The notes: generated by a model from the letters alone, not told the origin. DNA of 42,825 nt from Bacillus pseudomycoides DSM 12442 (GCF_000161455.1 NZ_CM000745.1:4332820-4375644); one strand, 5' to 3'; positions 1 through 8,791 are shown, numbered from the stretch's first letter. Program-made: numbers and translations.

Positions 1-136
1 TATAGAAGGTAGCTTTCTTTATTTTTCGTTTGGAATGTAAAATATTTGTCAAATTTCTCATGGGACGCACAAGTAGTTATTGTTATACTAGAATTTACGA
101 AAAAAATGATTATGGGAAATGAGGAGTTTATTCAGT

Positions 137-946
137 ATGGAATGGCGTAATATATATCGCGGTTTTTGTATGGGAGTTAGTGATTTAATTCCTGGTGTGA
201 GCGGCGGGACAATTGCTGTTGTACTAGGGATTTATGAAAGATTGCTTGCGGCAATTAGTGGATTCTTTAGTCGTGAATGGAAAAAACATTTAGGCTTTTT
301 AATTCCGCTTGCTGCTGGTGTGGCGGTGGCACTTTTAACATTAAGTCATGTGATTAAGTATTTGCTGGAATATCATTATGAGCCAACACAGTTTTTCTTC
401 CTTGGTTTAATTTTAAGTATTTTACCAATGTTAATGAAGGAAGCGAATGCAAAGGAAACATTTAAAGCAGGACATATTGTTATACTAATCGTTGCAGCGG
501 CTCTTGTAGCTGTAACAGCATTCTTTAAGCCAGATAAAGCGGCAGATCCAATTACTACGTTAACAATTTTAAATACAATTGGGCTATTTTTGGCAGGATG
601 GATGGCGAGTATGGCTATGCTACTTCCAGGGATTAGCGGATCATTTATTTTATTAATCATTGGTGTATATCCAACAGCGATTAATGCATTAACAACATTA
701 AACCTACCGCTAATTGCAGTCACTGGTGCAGGTGTTATGGTTGGATTTGTGGTGAGTAGTAAAGGGATTAGCTACTTATTAGCACATTTTAAAAGTGCAA
801 CATTCGCTGCAATTATTGGGCTTGTCATCGGATCGATTGCAGTAGTATTTCCTGGGATTCCAGCCGGTGGTATGTCGATTGTAAGTTCTATTATTACGTT
901 TATTTTAGGGTTTGCGATTGTATCGTATTTTAGTAAGAAAAAGTGA
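137..946 (+). CDS. DUF368 membrane protein (PopT-type polyprenyl-phosphate transporter)
   Basis: Integral membrane protein of 269 residues, almost wholly hydrophobic, with about eight membrane segments. The N-terminal stretch GVSDLIPGVSGGTIAVVLG and the internal repeat-like MLLPGISGSFILLIIG are the paired glycine/proline motifs typical of DUF368. Members of this family (PopT) have been shown to recycle undecaprenyl phosphate across the membrane for cell-wall synthesis; applying that role here is inference. I chose ATG 137 because a GAGGAG Shine-Dalgarno lies 10 bases upstream; an in-frame ATG at 119 would overlap that site. The gene stands alone: its stop codon is embedded in a strong terminator and the next gene begins 200 bases later. 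Confidence 0.85.
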   Translation: MEWRNIYRGFCMGVSDLIPGVSGGTIAVVLGIYERLLAAISGFFSREWKKHLGFLIPLAAGVAVALLTLSHVIKYLLEYHYEPTQFFFLGLILSILPMLMKEANAKETFKAGHIVILIVAAALVAVTAFFKPDKAADPITTLTILNTIGLFLAGWMASMAMLLPGISGSFILLIIGVYPTAINALTTLNLPLIAVTGAGVMVGFVVSSKGISYLLAHFKSATFAAIIGLVIGSIAVVFPGIPAGGMSIVSSIITFILGFAIVSYFSKKK

Positions 947-977
947 TTGAGAGATAGCTCTCAATCACTTTTTTTGT
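939..977 (+). terminator. Rho-independent terminator of the DUF368 gene
   Basis: A perfect 13-bp stem (941-953 with 958-970) has an ATAG loop and is followed by a run of T. It overlaps the stop codon of the upstream gene. Confidence 0.9.
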
Positions 978-1160
978 TATTTGTATTTATATTTTTTGTA
1001 TTTTTTACCAAGAATATACGAAAGCGATCGTTTTGGTGAAAAAGTTACTTGAGCTTACTTTTCTGCTTTATCTTGCCTCTTAACATTTGGTAGGAAAGTA
1101 AACCACCTGTAAAAGTACAATTCATGACGGGCTACTTTACTTTATTTGGGGGTGTCAAAT

Positions 1161-1886
1161 ATGAAAGTGTCAATATTTATCACTTGTGTTGCAGATGTTT
1201 TTTATCCAGAAGTAGGAAAAGATGTCGTGGAAATTCTTGAAGATTTAGGGTGTGAAGTTGATTTCCCTAAAGACCAAACCTGCTGCGGACAGCCTGCTTA
1301 TAATAGTGGTTATCATAAAGAAACAAAAACAGCTGCAAAACATATGATTAAAGCTTTTGCTAATTCGGAATATGTTGTAGCGCCATCAGGATCTTGCGCT
1401 ATGATGGTTCACGAGTTTTCTAGTTTATTTTCTGAAAGTGAAGCAGAGTGGAAGAAAAAAGCTACTGAACTTGCAAATAAAACATATGAATTCACACAGT
1501 TTCTTGTTGAAGTATTAGGGAAAGAAGACTTAGGTGCGGAGCTTCATAAAAAAGCAACGGTTCATACATCTTGCCATATGAGCCGATTAATGGGGATTAA
1601 GGAACCGCCGCAAAAATTATTAAAATGTGTAAAGGGACTGGAAGTTGTTTCGTTACCACATAATTATGATTGCTGTGGATTTGGGGGCACATTCTCAGTG
1701 AAAATGCCAGAAATCTCTGAGCAAATGGTCGATGAAAAAGTAAAGCATATTATGGAAACCGGTGCAGAACTGTTAATCGGGATGGATTGTAGCTGCTTAA
1801 TGAATATAAAAGGACGTTTAACACGCAATGGTTATCCAATTGATGTAAAGCATATTGCTCAAGTATTAAATGAAGATCGAAAATAA
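1161..1886 (+). CDS. lutA: Lactate utilization protein A (CCG-domain Fe-S oxidoreductase subunit)
   Basis: Protein of 241 residues with two cysteine-rich CCG domains: TCCGQPAYNSG in the first half and DCCGFGGTFS in the second. This is the layout of LutA, close to the 238 residues of the B. subtilis protein as I recall it. With LutB and LutC it forms the iron-sulfur complex that oxidises L-lactate to pyruvate in the cytoplasm. ATG 1161 is the likely start because GGGGGTG precedes it at good spacing. It is the first gene of a compact three-gene operon. In B. subtilis the operon is controlled by LutR and SinR; I see no convincing operator in the 200-base leader. Identification is firm; the promoter is not located. 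Confidence 0.92.
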   Translation: MKVSIFITCVADVFYPEVGKDVVEILEDLGCEVDFPKDQTCCGQPAYNSGYHKETKTAAKHMIKAFANSEYVVAPSGSCAMMVHEFSSLFSESEAEWKKKATELANKTYEFTQFLVEVLGKEDLGAELHKKATVHTSCHMSRLMGIKEPPQKLLKCVKGLEVVSLPHNYDCCGFGGTFSVKMPEISEQMVDEKVKHIMETGAELLIGMDCSCLMNIKGRLTRNGYPIDVKHIAQVLNEDRK

Positions 1887-1902
1887 GAGGGGGGATATAA
1901 AG

Positions 1903-3330
1903 ATGGGAATGAAAATTGGGAATGATCCTTTTCATAAGCGTGCTGAAACAGGTATAGGGGATCAATTCATGAGACAGGCTGTCAGGAAAGCGCAAGATGG
2001 TCTTAGAGGCAAGAAATTAAAAGCTACTGAGAGTCTTGGGAATTGGGAGGAATGGCGAGCTTTAGGGGAAGAAATTCGAAAGCATACATTAGAAAACCTT
2101 GATTATTATTTGTATCAACTGAGTGAAAATATTGAGAAAAATGGTGGTTTTGTTTATTTTGCAAAGACTGCAGAAGACGCAAGGGAATATGTAAAAGGGA
2201 TTGTAAAAAAGAAAAACGCGAAAAAAATTGTGAAATCAAAATCTATGGTAACGGAAGAGATTAGTTTAAATGAAGCGATTGAAGAGGCTGGAGGAGAAGT
2301 GTTAGAAACGGACCTTGCCGAATTTATTCTGCAAGTGAACGACCACGATCCTCCATCACATATTGTTGTTCCGTGTCTTCATAAGGATAAAGAACACATT
2401 TGTGAAATATTTAAAACAAAGTTAGATTATACTGGAACATCTGATCCTACGGAAATGGCGAGGTTTGTAAGGGATTATTTGCGTGATGATTTTTTTACAG
2501 CGGATGTAGGGGTGACAGGATGTAACTTTGCTGTTGCAGAGTCTGGGTCTATTTCTATCGTGGCAAACGAAGGAAATGCAAGACTTACCACGACGCTTCC
2601 GAAAACGTTAATTACAGTTATGGGAATGGAACGTATTGTTCCAACATGGGAAGAGCTTGATGTATTAGTAACACTTCTATGCCGAAGTTCTGTAGGACAA
2701 AAGTTAACCAGTTATATTACAGGATTAACCGAGCCCGGTGGGACAGACGGACCTGAGGAATTTCATTTAGTCATTGTTGATAATGGTCGTTCTAATATTT
2801 CAGGAACAGAATTTCAAAGTATCCTTCAGTGCATTCGCTGTGCGGCTAATGTATGTCCCATATATCGGCATATCGGTGGACATGCGTATGGCTCCATTTA
2901 TCCAGGACCGATTGGAGCTGTGTTGACACCACTTTTAGGAGGATATGATGAATACAAAGATTTACCTTATGCATCTAGCCTTTGTGGAGCTTGTACAGAA
3001 GCGTGTCCAGTGAAAATACCGTTACACGATTTATTAATTAAACATCGCCGCCACATTGTAGAAGAAGCGAAACAATCACCTGTGGCTTGGAACGTTGCTA
3101 TGAAAGGTTTTGAAAAAGCGGTGAATAGCTCCAGATTATTTTCTCTTGCTGCAAAGACCGCTCCGTATGCATTAAAGCCTCTTACAAAAGGGGACAAGAT
3201 CGAACGTGGAATCGGTCCGTTAAAAGCTTGGACGGATGCGAGAGATTTTCCAGTTCCAGAAAAACAACCGTTTAGAGATTGGTTTAAAAAACGTGAAAAG
3301 GAGAACGATAATGGCCATCCAAAATCGTGA
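1903..3330 (+). CDS. lutB: Lactate utilization protein B (Fe-S protein) with a shortened ferredoxin motif
   Basis: Protein of 475 residues with an N-terminal LUD domain (KSKSMVTEEIS, VTGCNFAVAESGSISIV, TLPKTLITVMGMERIVP) and a C-terminal ferredoxin-like part. It is the electron-transferring subunit of the LutABC lactate oxidase. ATG 1903 is preceded by GAGGGGGGATATAAAG, a strong ribosome site. The second cluster motif is intact (CGACTEACP near 2986-3009). The first reads CIRCAANVCP at about 2830-2859, whereas LutB normally has CxxCxxCxxxCP. Two codons, including the third cysteine, are therefore missing in frame, which should impair one [4Fe-4S] cluster. The gene is otherwise full length and overlaps lutC by 20 bases, so translation is probably coupled. 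Confidence 0.92.
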   Translation: MGMKIGNDPFHKRAETGIGDQFMRQAVRKAQDGLRGKKLKATESLGNWEEWRALGEEIRKHTLENLDYYLYQLSENIEKNGGFVYFAKTAEDAREYVKGIVKKKNAKKIVKSKSMVTEEISLNEAIEEAGGEVLETDLAEFILQVNDHDPPSHIVVPCLHKDKEHICEIFKTKLDYTGTSDPTEMARFVRDYLRDDFFTADVGVTGCNFAVAESGSISIVANEGNARLTTTLPKTLITVMGMERIVPTWEELDVLVTLLCRSSVGQKLTSYITGLTEPGGTDGPEEFHLVIVDNGRSNISGTEFQSILQCIRCAANVCPIYRHIGGHAYGSIYPGPIGAVLTPLLGGYDEYKDLPYASSLCGACTEACPVKIPLHDLLIKHRRHIVEEAKQSPVAWNVAMKGFEKAVNSSRLFSLAAKTAPYALKPLTKGDKIERGIGPLKAWTDARDFPVPEKQPFRDWFKKREKENDNGHPKS

Positions 3331-4012
3331 GGAATTTTTATTCCAATTATCAGAAAAGCTTGGCAGAAAACGTCCGGAAGCAGTAAAAAAACCGAACTGG
3401 TCTTTTTCTCCGCAGTGGACTGTTTTTGACGGATTAACACAAGATGAACTTGTATTGAAATTAATAGAGCAATGCGAGGTAATCCATACACAAGTTAAGC
3501 GAACAACAAAGGCCAGGCTTGTTGAAACATTACAATCTTTTCTCACAGAATGGAATATTCAATCTGCTGTGTATTCTAATGATGAACGGTTTGAGGAATA
3601 TGGTCTCAGTCAATTTTTAAGCAATGAAGGTACAATGCATTTTCGTAAGTGGGGCTTAGATCATAAAGAAGAGAACATAGAATTTGCGAAAGCTGCTGAC
3701 CTTGGCATTACGTTCAGTGATATCGCTCTTGCTGAATCAGGAACCGTTGTTCTATTTAATGATGGATTAAAAGGAAGGCACGTTAGTCTTCTTCCTGAGT
3801 CATATATTGCAATTGTTCCTAAAAGTACGATTGTGCCAAGGTTAACCCAGGCTACAAAAGTCATTCACCATCAAAATAAAGCGGGAGACAAATTGCCAGC
3901 TTGTGTGAATTTCGTTTCTGGTCCGTCAAATAGTGCAGATATTGAAATGAATCTCGTCGTAGGTGTACATGGGCCAATCAGAACAGCGTATATTATTGTG
4001 GATGATCAATAA
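3311..4012 (+). CDS. lutC: Lactate utilization protein C (LUD domain)
   Basis: Protein of 233 residues consisting of one LUD domain. Recognisable stretches are FSDIALAESGTVVLFNDG, the loop RHVSLLPESYIAIVPKS and the C-terminal CVNFVSGPSNSADIEM. It is the third component of the LutABC lactate-oxidation complex. ATG 3311 was chosen because AAAAGGAG lies just upstream; the reading frame is open further 5' but no good ribosome site exists there. The start lies inside the end of lutB, so the two genes overlap by 20 bases. A terminator follows about 100 bases downstream and closes the operon. Confidence 0.92.
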   Translation: MAIQNREEFLFQLSEKLGRKRPEAVKKPNWSFSPQWTVFDGLTQDELVLKLIEQCEVIHTQVKRTTKARLVETLQSFLTEWNIQSAVYSNDERFEEYGLSQFLSNEGTMHFRKWGLDHKEENIEFAKAADLGITFSDIALAESGTVVLFNDGLKGRHVSLLPESYIAIVPKSTIVPRLTQATKVIHHQNKAGDKLPACVNFVSGPSNSADIEMNLVVGVHGPIRTAYIIVDDQ

Positions 4013-4114
4013 GGATTTACGTCTCTTACCAAATAATGAGTTAAAAGATTTGACTTGATCTTTGTATATTGCGTATAAGATATGCCAATTGTGAGGGATT
4101 CTATTTTGTAATCC

Positions 4115-4148
4115 AAAAGCGATGGGAATTAATTTCCATCGCTTTTTT
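4115..4148 (+). terminator. Rho-independent terminator of the lutABC operon
   Basis: AAAAGCGATGG pairs with CCATCGCTTTT around an AT-rich loop and is followed by T6. It lies 100 bases after lutC and before the promoter region of yvcI. Confidence 0.85.
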
Positions 4149-4255
4149 GTTTCTTTAGGCCGGGAGCTCCTTCATTGTGACAAAGTGTTTTTGATAGTAT
4201 AATGAAATGAGTATGTGATGAAGAAATTCATCATAAGTAGCTGAGGTGAAGAAAC

Positions 4256-4714
4256 ATGCAAAGAGTAACAAACTGTGTGTTAATCAAAGATAATGAAGTT
4301 CTCCTATTACAAAAACCTCGTCGGAACTGGTGGGTTGCACCGGGCGGGAAAATGGAACGCGGTGAAACAGTAAGAGATTCCGTTGTTCGCGAATATCGTG
4401 AAGAAACAGGTATTTATTTAAAGAACCCAGCGTTAAAGGGGGTCTTCACTTTTGTCATTCAAGAAGGTGATAAAGTTGTTTCTGAATGGATGATGTTCTC
4501 CTTTTTAGCGACAGATTTTGCAGGAGAAAACAAATTGGAAAGCGAAGAAGGCATCATTGGCTGGCATACATTTGATAAAATTGATGAGTTAGCAATGGCA
4601 CCAGGAGATTATCACATTATTGATTATTTAATTAAAGGAAATGGAATAATCTACGGTACGTTTGTATATACACCAGATTTTGAATTACTTTCATATCGAT
4701 TGGATCCGAGCTAA
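4256..4714 (+). CDS. yvcI: Nudix hydrolase YvcI
   Basis: Protein of 152 residues with a complete Nudix box, starting GGKMERGETV near residue 26 and running through REYREETGI, which binds the divalent metal and diphosphate. It probably hydrolyses a nucleoside diphosphate linked to another group; the substrate is unknown. The start ATG follows GAGGTGAAG. It is the first gene of the conserved yvcI-yvcJ-yvcK-whiA-crh block, with only 20 bases to rapZ. The family call is certain, the substrate is not. Confidence 0.88.
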   Translation: MQRVTNCVLIKDNEVLLLQKPRRNWWVAPGGKMERGETVRDSVVREYREETGIYLKNPALKGVFTFVIQEGDKVVSEWMMFSFLATDFAGENKLESEEGIIGWHTFDKIDELAMAPGDYHIIDYLIKGNGIIYGTFVYTPDFELLSYRLDPS

Positions 4715-4734
4715 ACCGTCAAGGAGGGGATACA

Positions 4735-5616
4735 ATGACAGCGAATAATGATATTAAAATGGTAATTATTACAGGAATGTCCGGTGCAGGAAAAACAGTA
4801 GCCTTACAAAGTTTTGAAGATTTAGGATATTTTTGTGTAGATAACTTACCACCGATGTTATTGCCGAAGTTTGTTGAACTTATGGCAGACTCGAAAGGGA
4901 AAATGAATAAAGTGGCACTTGGTATTGATTTACGTGGCCGCGAATTTTTTGAACATTTATGGGGAGCGCTTGATGATTTATCAGAACGCACTTGGATCAT
5001 TCCTCATATTTTATTTTTAGATGCGAAAGATAGCACGCTTGTAACGCGTTACAAAGAAACGAGACGTTCGCATCCGCTTGCGCCGACTGGTTTGCCGTTA
5101 AAAGGGATTGAGGCAGAGCGTGATTTATTAACAGACATGAAGGCAAGAGCTAATATTGTACTCGATACGTCTGAGTTAAAACCGAAAGAATTGCGCGAGA
5201 AAATTGTTCATCTGTTTTCAACAGAAAATGAGCAAGCGTTTCGTGTAAATGTGATGTCATTTGGATTTAAGTACGGTATTCCGATTGATGCTGATTTAGT
5301 ATTTGATGTTCGTTTTTTACCAAATCCATATTATATTCCACAGATGAAGCCTTTAACAGGACTGGATGAAGAAGTTTCGTCATATGTGCTCAAATTTAAT
5401 GAAACACATAAATTTTTAGAAAAGCTGACGGATCTCATTACTTTCATGCTTCCTCATTATAAAAGAGAAGGTAAGAGTCAACTTGTAATTGCAATTGGAT
5501 GTACAGGTGGGCAACATCGTTCTGTTACGCTTGCAGAATACCTTGGAAAACATTTGAAACCAGAATATATCGTTCATGTATCTCATCGTGATGTGGAGAA
5601 GAGAAAGGGCCATTAG
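4735..5616 (+). CDS. rapZ: RapZ/YvcJ family nucleotide-binding protein
   Basis: Protein of 293 residues. The Walker A loop GMSGAGKT sits at residues 14-21, and a conserved C-terminal region contains CTGGQHRSVTLAE. In E. coli the homologue RapZ is an adaptor that directs decay of the small RNA GlmZ. In B. subtilis YvcJ binds and hydrolyses nucleotides and influences competence. The start ATG is preceded by AAGGAGGGG. The gene lies between yvcI and yvcK with 3 bases to the latter, which matches the conserved operon. Confidence 0.93.
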   Translation: MTANNDIKMVIITGMSGAGKTVALQSFEDLGYFCVDNLPPMLLPKFVELMADSKGKMNKVALGIDLRGREFFEHLWGALDDLSERTWIIPHILFLDAKDSTLVTRYKETRRSHPLAPTGLPLKGIEAERDLLTDMKARANIVLDTSELKPKELREKIVHLFSTENEQAFRVNVMSFGFKYGIPIDADLVFDVRFLPNPYYIPQMKPLTGLDEEVSSYVLKFNETHKFLEKLTDLITFMLPHYKREGKSQLVIAIGCTGGQHRSVTLAEYLGKHLKPEYIVHVSHRDVEKRKGH

Positions 5617-5619
5617 GGG

Positions 5620-6573
5620 ATGAAAAAAGAGAGAAAACCTAAAATTGTCATCATGGGAGGAGGAACTGGACTATCTGTTTTATTAAGAGGATTGAAGAAA
5701 TATCCTGTTGATATTACAGCAGTTGTTACAGTAGCTGATGATGGTGGCAGTTCAGGTAGATTGCGTGATGAGTTAGAAATTCCACCACCAGGCGACATTC
5801 GTAACGTACTTGTTGCGTTATCAGATGTAGAGCCGCTTGTGGAAGCTTTATTTCAACATCGTTTTACATCCGGAGAAGGTTTAACGGGTCATGCATTAGG
5901 TAATTTATTGCTAGCTGGGATGACGTCGATTACAGGAGACTTTTTCCATGCTATTACAGAAACGAGTAAGGTGTTAAATGTAAGAGGGCGTGTTTTACCA
6001 GCGGCCAACCAAAGTGTTGTGCTTCATGCAGAACTGGAAGATGGGCAAATTGTAACAGGTGAATCGAAAATCCCGTATTTTGGGAAAAAGATTAATCGTG
6101 TGTTTTTAACACCGGGTGATGTAGAACCACTGTCTGAGACATTGATGGAGATTCAGCGGGCTGATTTGCTTGTTTTTGGTCCTGGTAGTTTGTATACAAG
6201 TATCTTACCGAATTTAATCGTGAAAAAAATCGGGGACGCTGTTCTTACTGCAAAGGCGAAAAAGGTATATGTATGTAATGTCATGACACAAGCCGGTGAA
6301 ACGATGGGGTATACAGCATTTGATCATGTGCAAGCTTTGCATGATCATCTTGGAGCACCTTTCATCGATACAGCGATTGTAAATAATCATGATATTCCTG
6401 CTGAATTACGTAAACTGTATGCAAAAGAGCTGTCTGAACCTGTTGTAGTTGATGAAGATCGTTTTGCTGAAAGTAAGATTCGTTTAATTCAAGATGAATT
6501 AGCAAAGTATGATGATCAAGTTGTAAGACATGATACATTAAAACTAGCTTCTATTTTATATTCGTTGTTATAA
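5620..6573 (+). CDS. yvcK: Gluconeogenesis/cell-envelope factor YvcK (GlmR)
   Basis: Protein of 317 residues in the YvcK/CofD-like fold. The glycine-rich nucleotide-sugar-binding start is GGGTGLSVLLRGLKK, followed by TVADDGGSSGRLRDE and, later, GPGSLYTSI. The B. subtilis protein (also called GlmR) binds UDP-GlcNAc and stimulates GlmS, so it matters for cell-wall supply on gluconeogenic carbon. ATG 5620 follows the rapZ stop after 3 bases, with AGGGG as ribosome site. Downstream, a 10-bp hairpin separates it from whiA. Confidence 0.93.
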   Translation: MKKERKPKIVIMGGGTGLSVLLRGLKKYPVDITAVVTVADDGGSSGRLRDELEIPPPGDIRNVLVALSDVEPLVEALFQHRFTSGEGLTGHALGNLLLAGMTSITGDFFHAITETSKVLNVRGRVLPAANQSVVLHAELEDGQIVTGESKIPYFGKKINRVFLTPGDVEPLSETLMEIQRADLLVFGPGSLYTSILPNLIVKKIGDAVLTAKAKKVYVCNVMTQAGETMGYTAFDHVQALHDHLGAPFIDTAIVNNHDIPAELRKLYAKELSEPVVVDEDRFAESKIRLIQDELAKYDDQVVRHDTLKLASILYSLL

Positions 6574-6577
6574 GCAT

Positions 6578-6602
6578 GCGTTATCTCTTTATGAGATAAC
6601 GC
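6578..6602 (+). other. Perfect hairpin between yvcK and whiA
   Basis: GCGTTATCTC (6578-6587) pairs perfectly with GAGATAACGC (6593-6602) around a 5-base loop. No T run follows, so it is a weak terminator at best or an mRNA-processing or stability element inside the operon. Confidence 0.6.
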
Positions 6603-6660
6603 TACTCATTCATATAGGACAAAATTGTTGTTCCCAAATATCGTATAAGGAGGTGGGGCT

Positions 6661-7611
6661 GTGTCATTTGCATCAGAAACAAAGAAAGAGCTGACAAAGC
6701 TTGAGATGAAGGAGTGCTGTGAGAAAGCGGAGTTATCAGCATTGCTTCGAATGAACGGATCACTTTCTTTTTCAAACCGTCGTCTTTCGATTGATATTCA
6801 AACAGAAAATGCAGCAATTGCCAGAAGAATTTACACATTGCTGAAAAAAGGATATGACGTAACGGTAGAATTACTTGTTCGTAAAAAGATGCGACTTAAG
6901 AAAAATAATGTATATATCGTTCGGCTTGTTGAAAAATCACGTGAAATATTAGCGGATTTGCATATTGTAAGAGAAGACTTTTCATTTATTCGCAATATCT
7001 CGCAGGAATTGATTGAAAAGAAATGCTGTAAACGATCGTATTTAAGAGGTGCATTTTTAGCAGGTGGTTCAGTAAATAACCCAGAAACATCATCTTATCA
7101 CTTAGAGGTCTTTTCGCTATACAAGGAACATAATGATTCTATATGTGAACTGATGAACGGATTTGATTTAAATAGTAAGACGTTGGAAAGGCGTAAAGGG
7201 TATATTACGTATTTAAAAGAAGCGGAGAAAATTACGGAGTTCTTAAACATTATTGGTGCACATAATGCGTTGTTAAGATTTGAAGATATTCGTATTGTTC
7301 GTGATATGCGTAATTCGGTCAATCGTTTAGTGAATTGCGAAACAGCTAATTTAAATAAAACAATTGGTGCTGCTTTAAGGCAAATCGAAAATATTCGTTA
7401 CATTGATGAGACGGTGGGAATGGATGTCTTGCCAGATAAACTGCGCGAGATTGCACAATTACGTATTAATTATCAAGATGTAACATTGAAAGAATTAGGC
7501 GAGATGGTATCTGGGGGGAAAATCAGTAAATCAGGTATCAATCATCGCTTGCGTAAAATCGATGAAATTGCAGAGAAATTACGCGCGGGGGAACCGGTAG
7601 CAAAAAAATAA
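6661..7611 (+). CDS. whiA: Sporulation/cell-division regulator WhiA
   Basis: Protein of 316 residues with the WhiA layout. An N-terminal domain derived from LAGLIDADG homing endonucleases (SFASETKKELT at the start, then the RGAFLAGGSVNNPETSYH-like stretch in mid protein) is followed by a C-terminal helix-turn-helix domain (KLREIAQLRI, ELGEMVSGGKISKSGINHRL). In Bacillus WhiA binds DNA and affects cell division and chromosome segregation. The start is GTG 6661, preceded by AAGGAGGTGGGG. It sits 50 bases before crh. Confidence 0.95.
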   Translation: MSFASETKKELTKLEMKECCEKAELSALLRMNGSLSFSNRRLSIDIQTENAAIARRIYTLLKKGYDVTVELLVRKKMRLKKNNVYIVRLVEKSREILADLHIVREDFSFIRNISQELIEKKCCKRSYLRGAFLAGGSVNNPETSSYHLEVFSLYKEHNDSICELMNGFDLNSKTLERRKGYITYLKEAEKITEFLNIIGAHNALLRFEDIRIVRDMRNSVNRLVNCETANLNKTIGAALRQIENIRYIDETVGMDVLPDKLREIAQLRINYQDVTLKELGEMVSGGKISKSGINHRLRKIDEIAEKLRAGEPVAKK

Positions 7612-7634
7612 CGGTAAAGGGGAGAAATGGAGCT

Positions 7635-7892
7635 ATGGTTCAAAAACAGGTTGAGGTTGCATTAAAAAACGGCTTGCAAGCACGTCCGGCTGCGTTGTTT
7701 GTACAAGAGGCGAATCGTTTTCATGCTGATATTTTCATTGAGAAAGATGGTAAAACAGTCAATGCGAAGAGCATAATGGGAATTATGAGCTTAGCGATTG
7801 GATCTGGCAGTAACGTAACGATTATAACAGAAGGGTCAGATGCAGAAGCTGCTTTAGAAGCGTTGGCTGCTTATGTGCAAAATAAACAGTAA
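7635..7892 (+). CDS. crh: Catabolite repression HPr-like protein Crh
   Basis: HPr-like protein of 85 residues. Position 15 is glutamine instead of the phosphorylatable histidine of HPr (GLQARPAA), and the regulatory serine at position 46 is kept (NAKSIMGIM). This pattern defines Crh, which is phosphorylated on Ser46 by HPr kinase and acts as a second co-repressor for CcpA; it does not take part in sugar transport. It is the last gene of the yvcI operon and is followed by two terminators in tandem. Confidence 0.95.
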   Translation: MVQKQVEVALKNGLQARPAALFVQEANRFHADIFIEKDGKTVNAKSIMGIMSLAIGSGSNVTIITEGSDAEAALEALAAYVQNKQ

Positions 7893-7922
7893 AAGCTATC
7901 GCATGTAGCGATAGCTTTTTTG
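7891..7922 (+). terminator. First terminator after crh
   Basis: AAAAGCTATCGC pairs with GCGATAGCTTTT around ATGTA and runs into T6. The crh stop codon lies at its left foot. Confidence 0.9.
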
Positions 7923-7977
7923 GTTGGGTCAATTTGTTGTGTCGAATCGCTGATATATGGTGAGAAATGGTCGATAT

Positions 7978-8012
7978 AAAAAAGGCTATCGCGCGTGACG
8001 ATAGCCTTTTTG
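7978..8012 (+). terminator. Second terminator after crh, near-duplicate of the first
   Basis: AAAAGGCTATCG pairs with CGATAGCCTTTT and is followed by T. The stem shares GCTATCGC/CGATAGC with the first terminator 60 bases upstream, so the pair probably arose by local duplication. It also faces the end of clpP on the opposite strand. Confidence 0.8.
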
Positions 8013-8020
8013 GGTTGCGA

Positions 8021-8168
8021 TTCTAAACGAGCCGCTTCCGCTTTTAGTGATATCCAGCTCCAGCGGCTAGAACAGTCGGTCGTTTCACCCCTTCATTCGA
8101 GGCAAAAAGCGCCTCGGAATCAGGGATTCCAACGCCCTCCTGTTCTAAACGAGCCGCTTCCGCTTTTA
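8021..8168. repeat. Structured intergenic element flanked by 26-bp direct repeats
   Basis: The 26-base sequence beginning TTCTAAACGAGCC occurs twice without mismatch, at 8021-8046 and 8143-8168. The 96 bases between are GC-richer than their surroundings and hold small stems: CGAGGC/GCCTCG (about 8098-8116) and GGAATC/GATTCC (about 8116-8130). The copy ends 6 bases before the clpP stop codon, so the element is the 3' untranslated region of clpP. Similar short repeats are scattered in B. cereus-group genomes, but I cannot assign it to a named family from this window alone. Confidence 0.75.
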
Positions 8169-8174
8169 AGTATA

Positions 8175-8756
8175 TTAACGATTTGTAAAGATTTTATCGA
8201 TTAAGCCGTATTCTAGTGCTCTTTCTGCTGTCATGAAGTTGTCGCGGTCTGTGTCACGTTGTAGAACTTCTAATGGTTGACCTGTGCGATCAGCAAGAAT
8301 TTGGTTTAATTTTTCACGTAAGAATAGGATACGTTTTGCAGCGATTTCGATTTCAGTCGCTTGACCTTGTGCTCCGCCAAGTGGTTGGTGAATCATTACT
8401 TCACTGTTTGGAAGTGCATAACGTTTTCCTTTTTCACCTGCTGCAAGTAGGAAAGCACCCATAGATGCTGCCATACCGATACAAATTGTTGATACTTGTG
8501 GTTTAATAAACTGCATTGTATCGTAAATTGCCATACCTGCTGTGATAGAACCGCCAGGACTGTTGATGTAGATGTGAATATCTTTTTCTGGATCCTGAGA
8601 TTCCAGGAATAAAAGCTGGGAAACGATTGAGTTTGCTACGTTGTCATCAATTGCGCTACCAAGCATAATGATGCGGTCTTTTAATAGTCGAGAGTAAATA
8701 TCGTAAGCGCGTTCTCCACGATTTGTTTGTTCAATTACTGTAGGAATTAAATTCAT
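8175..8756 (-). CDS. clpP: ATP-dependent Clp protease proteolytic subunit
   Basis: Protein of 193 residues and a typical ClpP1-type peptidase. The catalytic triad is visible as Ser98 (GMAASMGAF), His123 (MIHQPLGG) and Asp172 (DTDRDNF). Fourteen copies form the degradation chamber that works with ClpC, ClpX or ClpE in protein quality control, competence and sporulation. The start follows AGGAGG. The gene is monocistronic, with a consensus promoter overlapped by a CtsR box upstream and a repeat element just after its stop. Confidence 0.97.
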   Translation of the reverse strand: MNLIPTVIEQTNRGERAYDIYSRLLKDRIIMLGSAIDDNVANSIVSQLLFLESQDPEKDIHIYINSPGGSITAGMAIYDTMQFIKPQVSTICIGMAASMGAFLLAAGEKGKRYALPNSEVMIHQPLGGAQGQATEIEIAAKRILFLREKLNQILADRTGQPLEVLQRDTDRDNFMTAERALEYGLIDKIFTNR

Positions 8757-8791
8757 CTGTTATTTCCTCCTTTGAAAGCTTTCTTAGTCTT

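Noticed and set aside
1088..1105. TGGT-N10-ACCA as a FadR/LutR-type operator before lutA
   Set aside because: Half-sites are only four bases and the spacing does not fit the usual GntR/FadR pattern.
7995..8204. Open frame of 69 codons across the repeat element
   Set aside because: It runs over a terminator and the 26-bp repeat and into clpP on the other strand; no ribosome site.
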